Origin: MADRE3 sp963718195
GTDB taxonomy: Bacteria > Desulfobacterota > Desulfobulbia > Desulfobulbales > Desulfocapsaceae
Assembly: GCA_963718195.1 (NCBI GenBank)
Contig: CAVQYQ010000003.1
Coordinates: 310,001-374,000 of the forward strand
Direction: 5' to 3'
DNA: 64,000 bases
The first letter of the stretch is position 1. Every line of letters begins with the position of its first letter. This document shows positions 1 through 8,174 of the stretch, in pieces. Position numbers and translations under genes: made by a program. The notes beneath the pieces are model-generated. The model worked only from the letters and a program-made list of their open reading frames with translations. It ran no database searches and was not told the origin of the DNA.

Positions 1-1582
1 GCGCAGACGTTGCATTCTCGCGGGCAGCCACCCGCATGGCTTCATCATTGGTACTGAGATTAAGAAAGTAGGTTTCAAAGCCCTTTACCTGCGGGGATGG
101 ATGGGCGTTAATGTGCAGCGATATGAAAAGATCGGCGTCATTTGTATTTGCTATTGCCGTGCGTTCTTCAAGCGGCAGGAACATGTCTCGCTCCCGAGTA
201 AGAATCACCTCAGCGTTCATATCCTTTTCCAGGTGATAGGCAAGGTTTTTTGCAACCTTGAGGACAATATCTTTTTCTTTGAGCCCGAAAGCGATTGCCC
301 CAGGGTCTTTCCCACCATGTCCAGGATCAATGACAATCTTTCCAACCCCAAGCCCAAGCTGCTGGGCCAATGATATCCTGGTGTTGACAGGTGGGTCCTG
401 CACACTTCCGTAATACTGGTTATCGTCCCTGTTTTTTTCAGAGATCTGATTTTTCTTGTTGTCCTTTAAAACAACAACAGTAACAGCCTTTTTATCTTCA
501 TTTCCAAGGGATGACGAGTCTGGTGAGTAATCATCGGCCTGGGATAGGCCAGGAGCCACTGGCCCAGAATCGGCTGAAGTGACTGGCAATTCACCGGGCT
601 TTGGGGTGGCGGGAATTGATGAGAGCTGCACCTTGTTTGAACGCGATTTTACCGGCTTTTTGTTCTCCCCTCTGACATCGATGACCACGCGAAACGGATC
701 GGGCAGACTGAATATTTTGTAGCTTGAGATGGACTCGATATCCAGGACCACCCGCACGGTATCCGTGGTATATTGTCCTGTCCTGACGCGTTTCAGGAGG
801 CCGTCTTCAATGGGCACCGGTGACCTGAATCGTGGCTCTATATAGCTTTCAAGAAAATCAATATAGAGCCTTCGGGGGCGATCACCTATTTCCTCAAGGA
901 GTTCTTCACGATAGGTAACCGGACCGGATGTATTAATGACAACACGGGTATAGTCGTTGGAAGACCAGTATTTAACCGGCAACACATTTGTCAGTTTCAT
1001 CAATTGCGAATTACCGACCATGACGGTGGGTAACGGGATATTATAATCCTTTGTTAAGATCTTGAGCTTCGTCTCGGCCTGGGCATGCATATCTCCGCCC
1101 TGATATTCAGAGACAATCTTTTCAAACGATTTTGCTGCCCGTTTGGGGTCATTGACCTCCTCAAGAAGGATGATACCCACGGCATAGTAGGCATCGTCGG
1201 CTAATCGATGCCCTGGAAAAAGAGAGCCGACATCCCGGTAATAGGAAATGGATTCTCCCAGGTCGATCCCCCTGCCGAATACTTTATACATGTCAAAATA
1301 GAGACGTCCGAGCATAAACAGACAGGCGGGCGCATAATCTGATTTTGGCTCGGCGAGATAAATACGGCGGAAATTTCCGGCTCCTTTAAGCCAGTTGTCC
1401 CGTGATGCTGCCAGCTTGGCATTGGTCTTGAGCTGATTATAAAAAAACTTGGCCTGCTGATAATGGGTGTTGAGCTCGGCCTTGCCGTTATAGGAACTTT
1501 GCGAGGTTGCAGAACAGAGGCTAGGAAGGGTGAGCGCCAGAATAAAAAGAGATGAAACTATGACGAGGATAGGTTTATTCAT
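1..1582 (-). CDS. N-acetylmuramoyl-L-alanine amidase, AMIN + Amidase_3 (3' end outside window)
   Basis: Periplasmic zinc amidase that cleaves the bond between N-acetylmuramic acid and the peptide stem of peptidoglycan, normally during cell separation. I read this minus-strand frame directly from the sequence. A signal peptide occupies about residues 1-25 and a TPR-like helical region with YxxA-type repeats about 30-150. An AMIN domain spans about 190-295, followed by a low-complexity Ser/Pro linker. The catalytic domain begins near residue 410 with the zinc motif IDPGHGGKDPGA, and FISLHINAHP is visible further on. The last part of the catalytic domain, including its C-terminal Glu, lies beyond base 1. 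The chosen start gives the cleanest signal peptide. An in-frame ATG 12 codons upstream (base 1618) is possible, and neither has a convincing ribosome site. The family is AmiC-like, and the fusion with an N-terminal TPR-like region is common in Desulfobacterota. Confidence 0.9.
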   Translation of the reverse strand, partial: MNKPILVIVSSLFILALTLPSLCSATSQSSYNGKAELNTHYQQAKFFYNQLKTNAKLAASRDNWLKGAGNFRRIYLAEPKSDYAPACLFMLGRLYFDMYKVFGRGIDLGESISYYRDVGSLFPGHRLADDAYYAVGIILLEEVNDPKRAAKSFEKIVSEYQGGDMHAQAETKLKILTKDYNIPLPTVMVGNSQLMKLTNVLPVKYWSSNDYTRVVINTSGPVTYREELLEEIGDRPRRLYIDFLESYIEPRFRSPVPIEDGLLKRVRTGQYTTDTVRVVLDIESISSYKIFSLPDPFRVVIDVRGENKKPVKSRSNKVQLSSIPATPKPGELPVTSADSGPVAPGLSQADDYSPDSSSLGNEDKKAVTVVVLKDNKKNQISEKNRDDNQYYGSVQDPPVNTRISLAQQLGLGVGKIVIDPGHGGKDPGAIAFGLKEKDIVLKVAKNLAYHLEKDMNAEVILTRERDMFLPLEERTAIANTNDADLFISLHINAHPSPQVKGFETYFLNLSTNDEAMRVAARENATSA

Positions 1583-1756
1583 CGTACAAATATCAATGAG
1601 ACCATGCTTGAAGTTCATAGTGATGTCAATGTGGCAATAGTTGTGGTCTCATATAGAAAAACTCCTGATTGGGCTGACTATACATAATTGCAGCATATAT
1701 CGCAAAAAAAAAGCTGATTTTGGTTCTGGGTATCGACTGTTGACGGTAGTCAAAGA

Positions 1757-4429
1757 TTACCCTCTCGTCAGATCTTCGAGGCGATAGAGGAAATCAAGGG
1801 CCTGGCGGGGGGTCATGTCATCAATGCTGGTGGTTTTGAGAAGTTCTATTATCGGGTGTGACGGTGACGGAAAGAGAGAGAGCTGGCTTGGATTCCCGGA
1901 AGCAGCTTTAAGACCCTCTTTCTCCTTTACTTTTCTATAATTATTGGCTTTCTGGTAGTCAAGTTCGCCCCGTTCAATTTTCCTCAGGATTTCTTCGGCC
2001 CGTTTCACTACCTGATCGGGGACACCGGCAAGGGCTGCAACCTGTATTCCGTAGCTCCGGTTTGTTCCACCCTCAACAAGTTTGTGCAGGAAGATTATCG
2101 TGTCGTTCCATTCCTTAACAGCCACAGAGTAGTTTTGTACACGATCCTCATTTCTGGCGAGGTCGGTGAGCTCGTGATAGTGGGTGGCAAACATTGTCTT
2201 TATGCCGATTCCTTTTTTGGAAACCAGGGCTTCGGCAACGGCCCAGGCAATTGACAGACCATCAAAGGTTGAGGTGCCTCGTCCAATTTCATCGAGAATG
2301 ACGAGGCTCCTGGTGGTTGCATTATTGAGTATATTTGCTGTCTCACTCATCTCGACCATGAAGGTAGACTGGCCGCGACGTAGATCGTCCATGGCTCCGA
2401 CCCTGGTAAAGATGCGATCGACGACGCCAATTGAGGCGTTATCTGCGGGAACGAAACTACCCATCTGCGCCATCAGGACGATCAGCGCAGTCTGTCTGAG
2501 GATGGTTGATTTTCCGGCCATGTTGGGTCCGGTAATGATCAGGACCTGTTTCTGGGACTGATCGAGTGTTATATCGTTTGGAACAAATTTTCCGGTTGGC
2601 AGCGCTCTTTCAATGACTGGGTGTCTTCCCTCGATGATGGAAATTGATTCATCATTGGTAATCTGGGGGGGGCAATAATGATACTGCCTGGCAATCTCTG
2701 CAAGACAGCAGAGAACATCTACCTGGGAGATGAGCTGGGCTGATTTTATGAGTCGCGAGCTGTGAGAGGCGATACTGTTTCTGATATCGATAAAGAGCTG
2801 ATACTCTAATTCCAGGCGGCGGTCCTGGGCGCTGAGCACTTTGGTTTCAAATTCTTTAAGTTCCGGGGTGATAAAGCGTTCAGCGTTAACCAGTGTCTGT
2901 TTTCTGATGTAATGGTCAGGGACGTTGTTGCTGTTAATTTTACTGACTTCAATAAAATAACCAAAAACTTTATTAAACCCTATTTTAAGCTTTGGTATCC
3001 CTGTCTTTTCACGTTCCTGCTGCTCAAGGTTAAGGATCAGCTGCTTTCCATCTTGCAGCAGAGTGATGAGCTCATCAAGCTCATCGCTGTACCCACGCTT
3101 TATCAGGTTGCCATCACGCAGAGTGATTGGCGGGTCATCGGCTATCGCCTGTGTGAGCAGCTCGCATAAATCAGATAAGGTATCGAAACCATCATAAATT
3201 TCTTTTAGCTTGGGGCTCGCACACTCGCCAAGTAATTGGTGTATTTCGGGGAGTCTGGCAAAGGATTGTTTGAGTGCAACCGCGTCACGGCCGTTGCCAT
3301 GCCCGAGGACCATACGACTGTTGAGTCGTTCAAGGTCATAGATCGAGCAGAGGGTTTCCCGTAAATTTTTGCGGATCTTTGAAGTTTTATGCAGAAATCC
3401 GACAGCGTTGAGTCGCGCCTTGATACGCTTGGGGGTCTGCAGTGGAGACAGCAGGTAGTGCTTCAGCAGCCTGGCTCCCATCGGCGTACAGGTCCTGTCT
3501 AATACGGAAAGCAGCGATCCTTCCCGCTTGCCACCGATCAAGGTCTGGGTCAACTCGAGGTTTCTCCTGGAAGAATCGTCAATAAGCAGAATCGCCTCAA
3601 GGTCTATTGGCTTGAGCTTTTCAATGTGGGCGAGATCAGCCTTTTGGGTCTCGATCACATAATCAAGCAGGACTCCTGCCGCGATAACACCGGGGTGATA
3701 GCCGGCACAGCCAAAACCATCCATGCTGATCACCTGAAAATGATCGGTCAGCATCTCGACGCAGCTCTCCAGGTGGAAGATGCGCGAGGGCCTGGTGGTA
3801 ATACAGATCCCTGATAAATGGAGCTCAACAGCATTTAGAAAAGGGAGAAGGGATTGATGCTGTGATACATTGATCAGGATTTCAGCTGGGTTCATCCTGG
3901 ACATCTGGTCGATGAGCTGCTCCGGTACATCGCCTGCTTCGACGAACTCTCCGACACTAAAGTCTCCGGTACTCAGGTCCAGAAAACTGACTCCCCAGAT
4001 TGTTCTGTTTCCCTCTGTCAAACGGCATACACCACTGACATAACTGTTTTCTTTTTCATCCAGCAGTTGATCATCGGTAACGACACCCGGGGATATGATT
4101 CTGGTAACCTCACGCCTGACAATTCCTTTCGCTTCAGCGGGATTTTCAACCTGTTCGCATATTGCCACACGTTTTCCAGCCCGAACCAGCTTGGCAATGT
4201 AGGTTTGCGCTGCATGGTATGGCACACCACACATGGGAACCCTGTTGGCATCGTTTTTATTGTTGCGTGATGTCAGGGTAATGGACAGGATTTTTGAGGC
4301 AACATGAGCATCTTCAAAAAACATCTCATAAAAGTCGCCCATTCTATAAAACAGGATCGAATCTTTGTGCTGATCTTTAATCTCAAGATACTGCTTGAGC
4401 ATTGGGGTGAGTTTTAAGGGTGCGGTCAT
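1757..4429 (-). CDS. mutS: DNA mismatch repair protein MutS
   Basis: Recognises mismatches and small loops in DNA and couples ATP binding to MutL recruitment. The 890-residue length is normal for bacterial MutS1. The N-terminal mismatch-binding domain has the Phe-x-Glu motif (F33, E35 in GDFYEMF). The connector, core/lever and clamp regions follow. The ATPase domain has Walker A GPNMAGKST near residue 633 and a signature region FMVEMSETANIL followed by ILDEIGRGTS. A C-terminal tail includes QLSLF, which resembles a sliding-clamp binding motif (QLxLF). The start codon overlaps the stop of the HIT gene by 4 bp (ATGA), so the phosphoesterase, HIT protein and MutS are probably translated from one mRNA. 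Confidence 0.98.
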   Translation of the reverse strand: MTAPLKLTPMLKQYLEIKDQHKDSILFYRMGDFYEMFFEDAHVASKILSITLTSRNNKNDANRVPMCGVPYHAAQTYIAKLVRAGKRVAICEQVENPAEAKGIVRREVTRIISPGVVTDDQLLDEKENSYVSGVCRLTEGNRTIWGVSFLDLSTGDFSVGEFVEAGDVPEQLIDQMSRMNPAEILINVSQHQSLLPFLNAVELHLSGICITTRPSRIFHLESCVEMLTDHFQVISMDGFGCAGYHPGVIAAGVLLDYVIETQKADLAHIEKLKPIDLEAILLIDDSSRRNLELTQTLIGGKREGSLLSVLDRTCTPMGARLLKHYLLSPLQTPKRIKARLNAVGFLHKTSKIRKNLRETLCSIYDLERLNSRMVLGHGNGRDAVALKQSFARLPEIHQLLGECASPKLKEIYDGFDTLSDLCELLTQAIADDPPITLRDGNLIKRGYSDELDELITLLQDGKQLILNLEQQEREKTGIPKLKIGFNKVFGYFIEVSKINSNNVPDHYIRKQTLVNAERFITPELKEFETKVLSAQDRRLELEYQLFIDIRNSIASHSSRLIKSAQLISQVDVLCCLAEIARQYHYCPPQITNDESISIIEGRHPVIERALPTGKFVPNDITLDQSQKQVLIITGPNMAGKSTILRQTALIVLMAQMGSFVPADNASIGVVDRIFTRVGAMDDLRRGQSTFMVEMSETANILNNATTRSLVILDEIGRGTSTFDGLSIAWAVAEALVSKKGIGIKTMFATHYHELTDLARNEDRVQNYSVAVKEWNDTIIFLHKLVEGGTNRSYGIQVAALAGVPDQVVKRAEEILRKIERGELDYQKANNYRKVKEKEGLKAASGNPSQLSLFPSPSHPIIELLKTTSIDDMTPRQALDFLYRLEDLTRG

Positions 4430-4935
4430 ATGAGCTGTTTTGTTTTCTTATCTGTTTGAAATTGTGGAAGAAGTCTATCAAAGGTTCTTTCTAAGTGCTC
4501 AGGGATGGTCCTGACATCGGCAAGTACAGTAATAAAATTATGATCACCTTGCCAGCGGGGAACGACATGAAAATGCAGATGATCGCTGATTCCTGCCCCG
4601 GCTTCACTACCAATATTGACACCGATATTGAAACCGTCCGGATTCAGTTCTGCTCTCAGGATAGATGTCGCCCGGCTGACCAGCTCCATTACTACCCCTG
4701 CCTGAGATGGTGTGAGCTCGGTAATACAACTGACATGCTTCGTCGGTGCCACTAATAAATGACCATTGGTGTAGGGATAGCGGTTCATCAGGCAGAGTGC
4801 ATGGCTGTCCCGGTAGAGGAGCAGATGCTGCTTTGAATGGCTCTTAGATCCTGGCGGTTCAAAAAGACATCCTTTGACTGATTCCGTGTCGCCACGCACA
4901 TGTTCCATGCGCCATGGGGTCCATAATGATTTCAT
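4426..4935 (-). CDS. HIT-family hydrolase/nucleotidyltransferase
   Basis: A histidine-triad protein of the AP4A phosphorylase-like branch (COG0537) that acts on nucleoside phosphates such as Ap4A or nucleotide adducts. The protein has 169 residues. The catalytic triad motif H119-x-H121-x-H123 sits in DHLHFHVVPRW, preceded by a GFNIGVNIG strand typical of the family. The N-terminal LWTPWRMEHV is characteristic of the longer bacterial HIT proteins that begin LWAPWRMEYI. It overlaps mutS by 4 bp downstream and the phosphoesterase gene by 4 bp upstream, forming a tightly coupled operon. The exact substrate cannot be read from sequence. Confidence 0.93.
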   Translation of the reverse strand: MKSLWTPWRMEHVRGDTESVKGCLFEPPGSKSHSKQHLLLYRDSHALCLMNRYPYTNGHLLVAPTKHVSCITELTPSQAGVVMELVSRATSILRAELNPDGFNIGVNIGSEAGAGISDHLHFHVVPRWQGDHNFITVLADVRTIPEHLERTFDRLLPQFQTDKKTKQLI

Positions 4936-5432
4936 TTTGGCTGCGGTAATGAGTGAATCGTGGCTTTTAGCCCGTTTTCCGAGGTTTCGAGTATTGCGTA
5001 CGTTCCTGGATCTGCAAAGCGGCCTGTGCTGGTAAAACAGCCCGGATTGATAAACAGAATCCTGCCGGTGCGATGATTTACCGGTTGATGAGTGTGCCCG
5101 TATACGATGCAGTCAGCATCAAAAAATCGATCATATAACCCATCCTCGATTCGGTTCTGCATTCCTGCACCGTGGCAGACAGCAATGGTATACCCGTCGA
5201 TGGAGATAGATCTGGACTCGGGAAAACGTTTTTTAACAGCCGGCGAGCACATATTGCCATGAACGGCAAAAAAGGTTTTCCCTGAAAATGCGTGCAATAT
5301 GCCAAGATCTGTCATGTCACCGGCATGGATGATACTACTGCAGTCGCGAAATGCCAGGTCGATCTGCTGTTTAAATATATCACTGCAAGCTGACAGGTGA
5401 GTATCTGAGATGATTCCAATTCGATTTGCCAT
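4932..5432 (-). CDS. YfcE/MJ0936-family metallophosphoesterase
   Basis: A small binuclear-metal phosphodiesterase of the YfcE/MJ0936 type. The 166 residues carry the full set of calcineurin-like motifs in order: D-x-H (D10, H12 in ISDTHL), GDMTD (D39), GN (HGNM, N60), CHG and YGHTHQP. It is the first gene of an overlapping three-gene operon with the HIT protein and mutS. Related enzymes hydrolyse phosphodiesters such as bis-pNPP in vitro, and their physiological substrates are often unknown. The link to mutS is probably only positional. Confidence 0.92.
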   Translation of the reverse strand: MANRIGIISDTHLSACSDIFKQQIDLAFRDCSSIIHAGDMTDLGILHAFSGKTFFAVHGNMCSPAVKKRFPESRSISIDGYTIAVCHGAGMQNRIEDGLYDRFFDADCIVYGHTHQPVNHRTGRILFINPGCFTSTGRFADPGTYAILETSENGLKATIHSLPQPK

Positions 5433-5687
5433 ACAATACCCTCTATAATGGCTGTCATTATACTAGGAATGAGTTGTTATGCTTTAAAAATTGGGATCAG
5501 ACAACCATAATATTTATCGAGTTCATTGAGGAAAACCGCAGTCCTTGAAATCGATGCTTTTTTTTGCGGTTGCCAAATGGAGCAGCAGCTGAGTATAGTT
5601 GCAGGTTAAAATTTATTATATAAAAGTTCTGTACCGGCGACTGGTTCGATGTTCCCCGGTACTCTTGCAAGCTCGAGGAGACAACAC

Positions 5688-6251
5688 ATGTTCAGTGCAT
5701 CTGATTTACGAAAGGGGTTGAAACTGCAGATTGATGGAGAACCGTATATCATAATTGAATTCGAGTTTTCCAAGCCGGGCAAGGGGCAGGCCCTTTATCG
5801 CTGCAAGATGCGGAATATGATCAGCGGTAATCAGCTGGTCAATACCTATCGCTCAAATGATAAATTTGAAAAAGCTGATCTGGAAGAGAGAAATATGCAG
5901 TATCTCTACAACCAGGATGACGAGTATCACTTCATGGATACCGAAAATTACGAACAGCTCTTTCTCAACAGGGAACAGCTTGGCGATAACGTCAACTATC
6001 TGATGGATAACATGGAGGTCCAGGTATTATTCTTCGGGACCCGACCAATAGATGTTTCCCTGCCGATCTTTGTCAACCTGACCGTGACCCAGGCAGACCC
6101 ATGGGCGCGTGGTGATACTTCAGGCACCGATACGAAACCGATCACGGTTGAAACCGGATACCAGCTCCAGGTCCCTCCGTTTGTGGAAGAAGGTGATAAA
6201 ATCCAGATTGATACACGCACCGGGGCATATGTCACCAGGGTTAAAGAGTAG
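5688..6251 (+). CDS. efp: Elongation factor P
   Basis: EF-P relieves ribosome stalling at polyproline stretches. The start is the ATG preceded by GAGGAGAC, giving 187 residues and the normal EF-P length. An upstream in-frame ATG (base 5649) would add 13 residues without a ribosome site. The three-domain EF-P fold is recognisable: an N-terminal KOW-like domain with the loop KPGKGQA, whose Lys32 corresponds to E. coli Lys34, then two OB-fold domains ending in DTRTGAYVTRVKE. The Lys at the loop tip is the site beta-lysylated by EpmA, and epmA follows only 5 bp downstream, so the modifying enzyme and its target are co-expressed. Confidence 0.97.
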   Translation: MFSASDLRKGLKLQIDGEPYIIIEFEFSKPGKGQALYRCKMRNMISGNQLVNTYRSNDKFEKADLEERNMQYLYNQDDEYHFMDTENYEQLFLNREQLGDNVNYLMDNMEVQVLFFGTRPIDVSLPIFVNLTVTQADPWARGDTSGTDTKPITVETGYQLQVPPFVEEGDKIQIDTRTGAYVTRVKE

Positions 6252-6256
6252 CAGCC

Positions 6257-7174
6257 ATGCTTGATCTAGAGGGGCTGCACCTTCGCGCGGCCCTTTTTCG
6301 TTCTATTCGAAATTTCTTTGCAGCAGAGCATTTCCTTGAGGTGGATACACCGGTGCGTCAGCCGGTGCTCATTCCTGAAAGCACTATTGAACCTGTTCAG
6401 GCCGGTTCCTGGTTTCTTCAGGCCTCGCCAGAGCAGTGCATGAAGCGTCTTCTGAGCCGTGGCGCAGAGCGAATATTTCAGCTCTCTTCCTGTTTCAGAA
6501 AAGGGGAGTCGGGGCGCAGGCATCTTGAAGAATTCACCATGCTTGAATGGTATCGAGCGGATTCCGACTATCTGGATTTGATGGATGATTGTCAGGAGCT
6601 GCTGCACCATGTCATCCGGGATCTTTCAGCACAGCAGCAATTTGAGCCGACTCTTGACCAATCCTGTCTTCAGCATATGGATTTAACGCAGCAATGGCCG
6701 CGGCTGACCGTTGCCCAGGCATTTACCACATTTTGTCCGGTTTCTGCAGCCGAAGCTCTGTCGCAAAATCTTTTTGATCAGATGCTGGTGGAATATATTG
6801 AGCCTGTGCTTGGTATCAGGTGCCCACTCTTCCTGTATGATTACCCTACCCAGTGCGGGTCGCTGGCGCGGCGAAAGCAGAGTGATCCATCTGTCGTTGA
6901 GCGTTTTGAGCTGTATGTGAACGGGCTGGAACTGGCAAACGGCTTCAGTGAGCTGACCGATGTGGAAGAACAGCGCCACCGCTTTGACCAGGAAAGAGCG
7001 CGAATGAAAACGATGGGTGGACAGGATGTAAAGTTGCCAGAGCGATTTCTTGAAGAGCTCGCTTTTATTGATCGTGCTGCAGGTGTTGCACTCGGGGTCG
7101 ATCGTCTGCTCATGCTGATTATGTCCACTGGGTCGATTAATGATGTTGTTTCATTTTCCCCAGCTGACTGGTAA
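6257..7174 (+). CDS. epmA: EF-P lysine lysyltransferase EpmA (GenX/PoxA)
   Basis: A truncated class II lysyl-tRNA synthetase homologue that transfers (beta-)lysine onto the loop lysine of EF-P. The 305-residue length is about that of the catalytic core only, without the anticodon-binding domain of LysS, as in E. coli EpmA. Class II motifs are visible: FLEVDTPV (motif 1 region), FRKGESGRRHLEEFTMLEWYRAD (motif 2), and GVALGVDRLLML with SFSPADW at the C-terminus (motif 3). It is the second gene of the efp-epmA operon. The aminomutase EpmB, which supplies R-beta-lysine in enterobacteria, is not encoded in this window. Confidence 0.95.
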   Translation: MLDLEGLHLRAALFRSIRNFFAAEHFLEVDTPVRQPVLIPESTIEPVQAGSWFLQASPEQCMKRLLSRGAERIFQLSSCFRKGESGRRHLEEFTMLEWYRADSDYLDLMDDCQELLHHVIRDLSAQQQFEPTLDQSCLQHMDLTQQWPRLTVAQAFTTFCPVSAAEALSQNLFDQMLVEYIEPVLGIRCPLFLYDYPTQCGSLARRKQSDPSVVERFELYVNGLELANGFSELTDVEEQRHRFDQERARMKTMGGQDVKLPERFLEELAFIDRAAGVALGVDRLLMLIMSTGSINDVVSFSPADW

Positions 7175-7251
7175 AGGGCGTACCGAGATTCCATGTATTG
7201 TGACCATGGCAGCATGAATGCTTAAGCAGGTAAATGAGGGGAGTTGAAATC

Positions 7252-7713
7252 ATGAGTATCATTGAAGTAACAAACTATTATCACACCGGTATTGTCGTCG
7301 CCGATGTTGACTGGACTGTTGGTTTCCTGGAGGATATTCTGGGGTTTGAGCTTCTGGACAAATCATCCCGGGAACCAGAAAACCAGGAATTTGTCACCGG
7401 TGTCAAAGGGATTGAAGTCATGATCGCCTATATGAAGATCGGTGATCAGCTGTTCGAAATCTCGCAATATGGCGGCAGCGCACCATTGGAACACCACAGG
7501 CCGCGAATGGTTGATGTCGGACATTATCATCTCTGCCTGATGGTCGATGATGTCGATTTGGCTGTGGAGAAATGTTTGGCCTATGATGATCGAATCAGAA
7601 CACTTTCACCGACGCCGCTTGTGGTTGACAGTGGGCCGAACAAAGGTAACAAGGTAATTATTGTTGTCCTGCCGGATGGCATGATGATCGAATTCACTAA
7701 TACCCGTAACTAG
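7252..7713 (+). CDS. VOC-family (glyoxalase/dioxygenase fold) protein
   Basis: A vicinal-oxygen-chelate fold protein of about 153 residues. Two beta-alpha-beta-beta-beta modules are recognisable: residues starting YYHTGIVVADVDWTVGF and, in the second half, GHYHLCLMVDDVDLAVEK. His in YYHTG, His in GHYHL and Glu in MMIEFTN fit the usual three metal ligands. The start chosen is the ATG 6-9 bp after GGGGAG. An ATG six codons upstream (base 7234) is less well placed. A small ABM-domain gene follows 24 bp downstream on the same strand, which suggests a two-gene unit. The substrate is unknown; methylmalonyl-CoA epimerase, glyoxalase I and dioxygenases share this fold. Confidence 0.82.
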   Translation: MSIIEVTNYYHTGIVVADVDWTVGFLEDILGFELLDKSSREPENQEFVTGVKGIEVMIAYMKIGDQLFEISQYGGSAPLEHHRPRMVDVGHYHLCLMVDDVDLAVEKCLAYDDRIRTLSPTPLVVDSGPNKGNKVIIVVLPDGMMIEFTNTRN

Positions 7714-7737
7714 TTAACTATAAGGATAGAAAAGACA

Positions 7738-8031
7738 ATGTTTATTGTGACCGTTGAATTTTTGATACGGCAGAACCACGTCGCCACCTTTATCGAAGTA
7801 ATGAAGAAGCAGGCATATAATTCACTGACCAGAGAAGAAGGGTGCCTGCAGTTTGATGTGTGCCGGGACCCAGAAGATGAACGGCGTATTTTTCTCTATG
7901 AAGTTTACAAAGATCGTGACGCGTTTGCTGATCACCTGAAAACAGATCACTTTCTTGAGTTCAACAACACTGTCAGTAACTGGACAGAATCAAAACATGA
8001 TCAGAAGTGGGAGCGGATAGCAAGCTCATGA
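7738..8031 (+). CDS. ABM-domain (antibiotic biosynthesis monooxygenase-like) protein, LsrG/YgiN type
   Basis: A 97-residue single-domain dimeric alpha/beta-barrel protein. The pattern EEGCLQFDVCRDPEDERRIFLYEVYKD and a DHLKTDHF helix are typical of YgiN/LsrG-like ABM proteins, which act as quinol monooxygenases, isomerases or heme-degrading enzymes. The gene has a good ribosome site (AAGGATAG) and lies 24 bp downstream of the VOC gene, so the two probably work on the same small molecule. The specific reaction cannot be assigned. Confidence 0.85.
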   Translation: MFIVTVEFLIRQNHVATFIEVMKKQAYNSLTREEGCLQFDVCRDPEDERRIFLYEVYKDRDAFADHLKTDHFLEFNNTVSNWTESKHDQKWERIASS

Positions 8032-8174
8032 GCTCTAACGGTTTCCCGCTGTTCTGAGCTCATAGGGGTTGTACGATTCAGCAAGCCATTTGGGTAAGAT
8101 AAAAAAGAGTACTATCCTGAATTGAACTCTCGTTTGAATATCTCAATCTGCTAAGAGGCCAAGAGGTTGCCACA

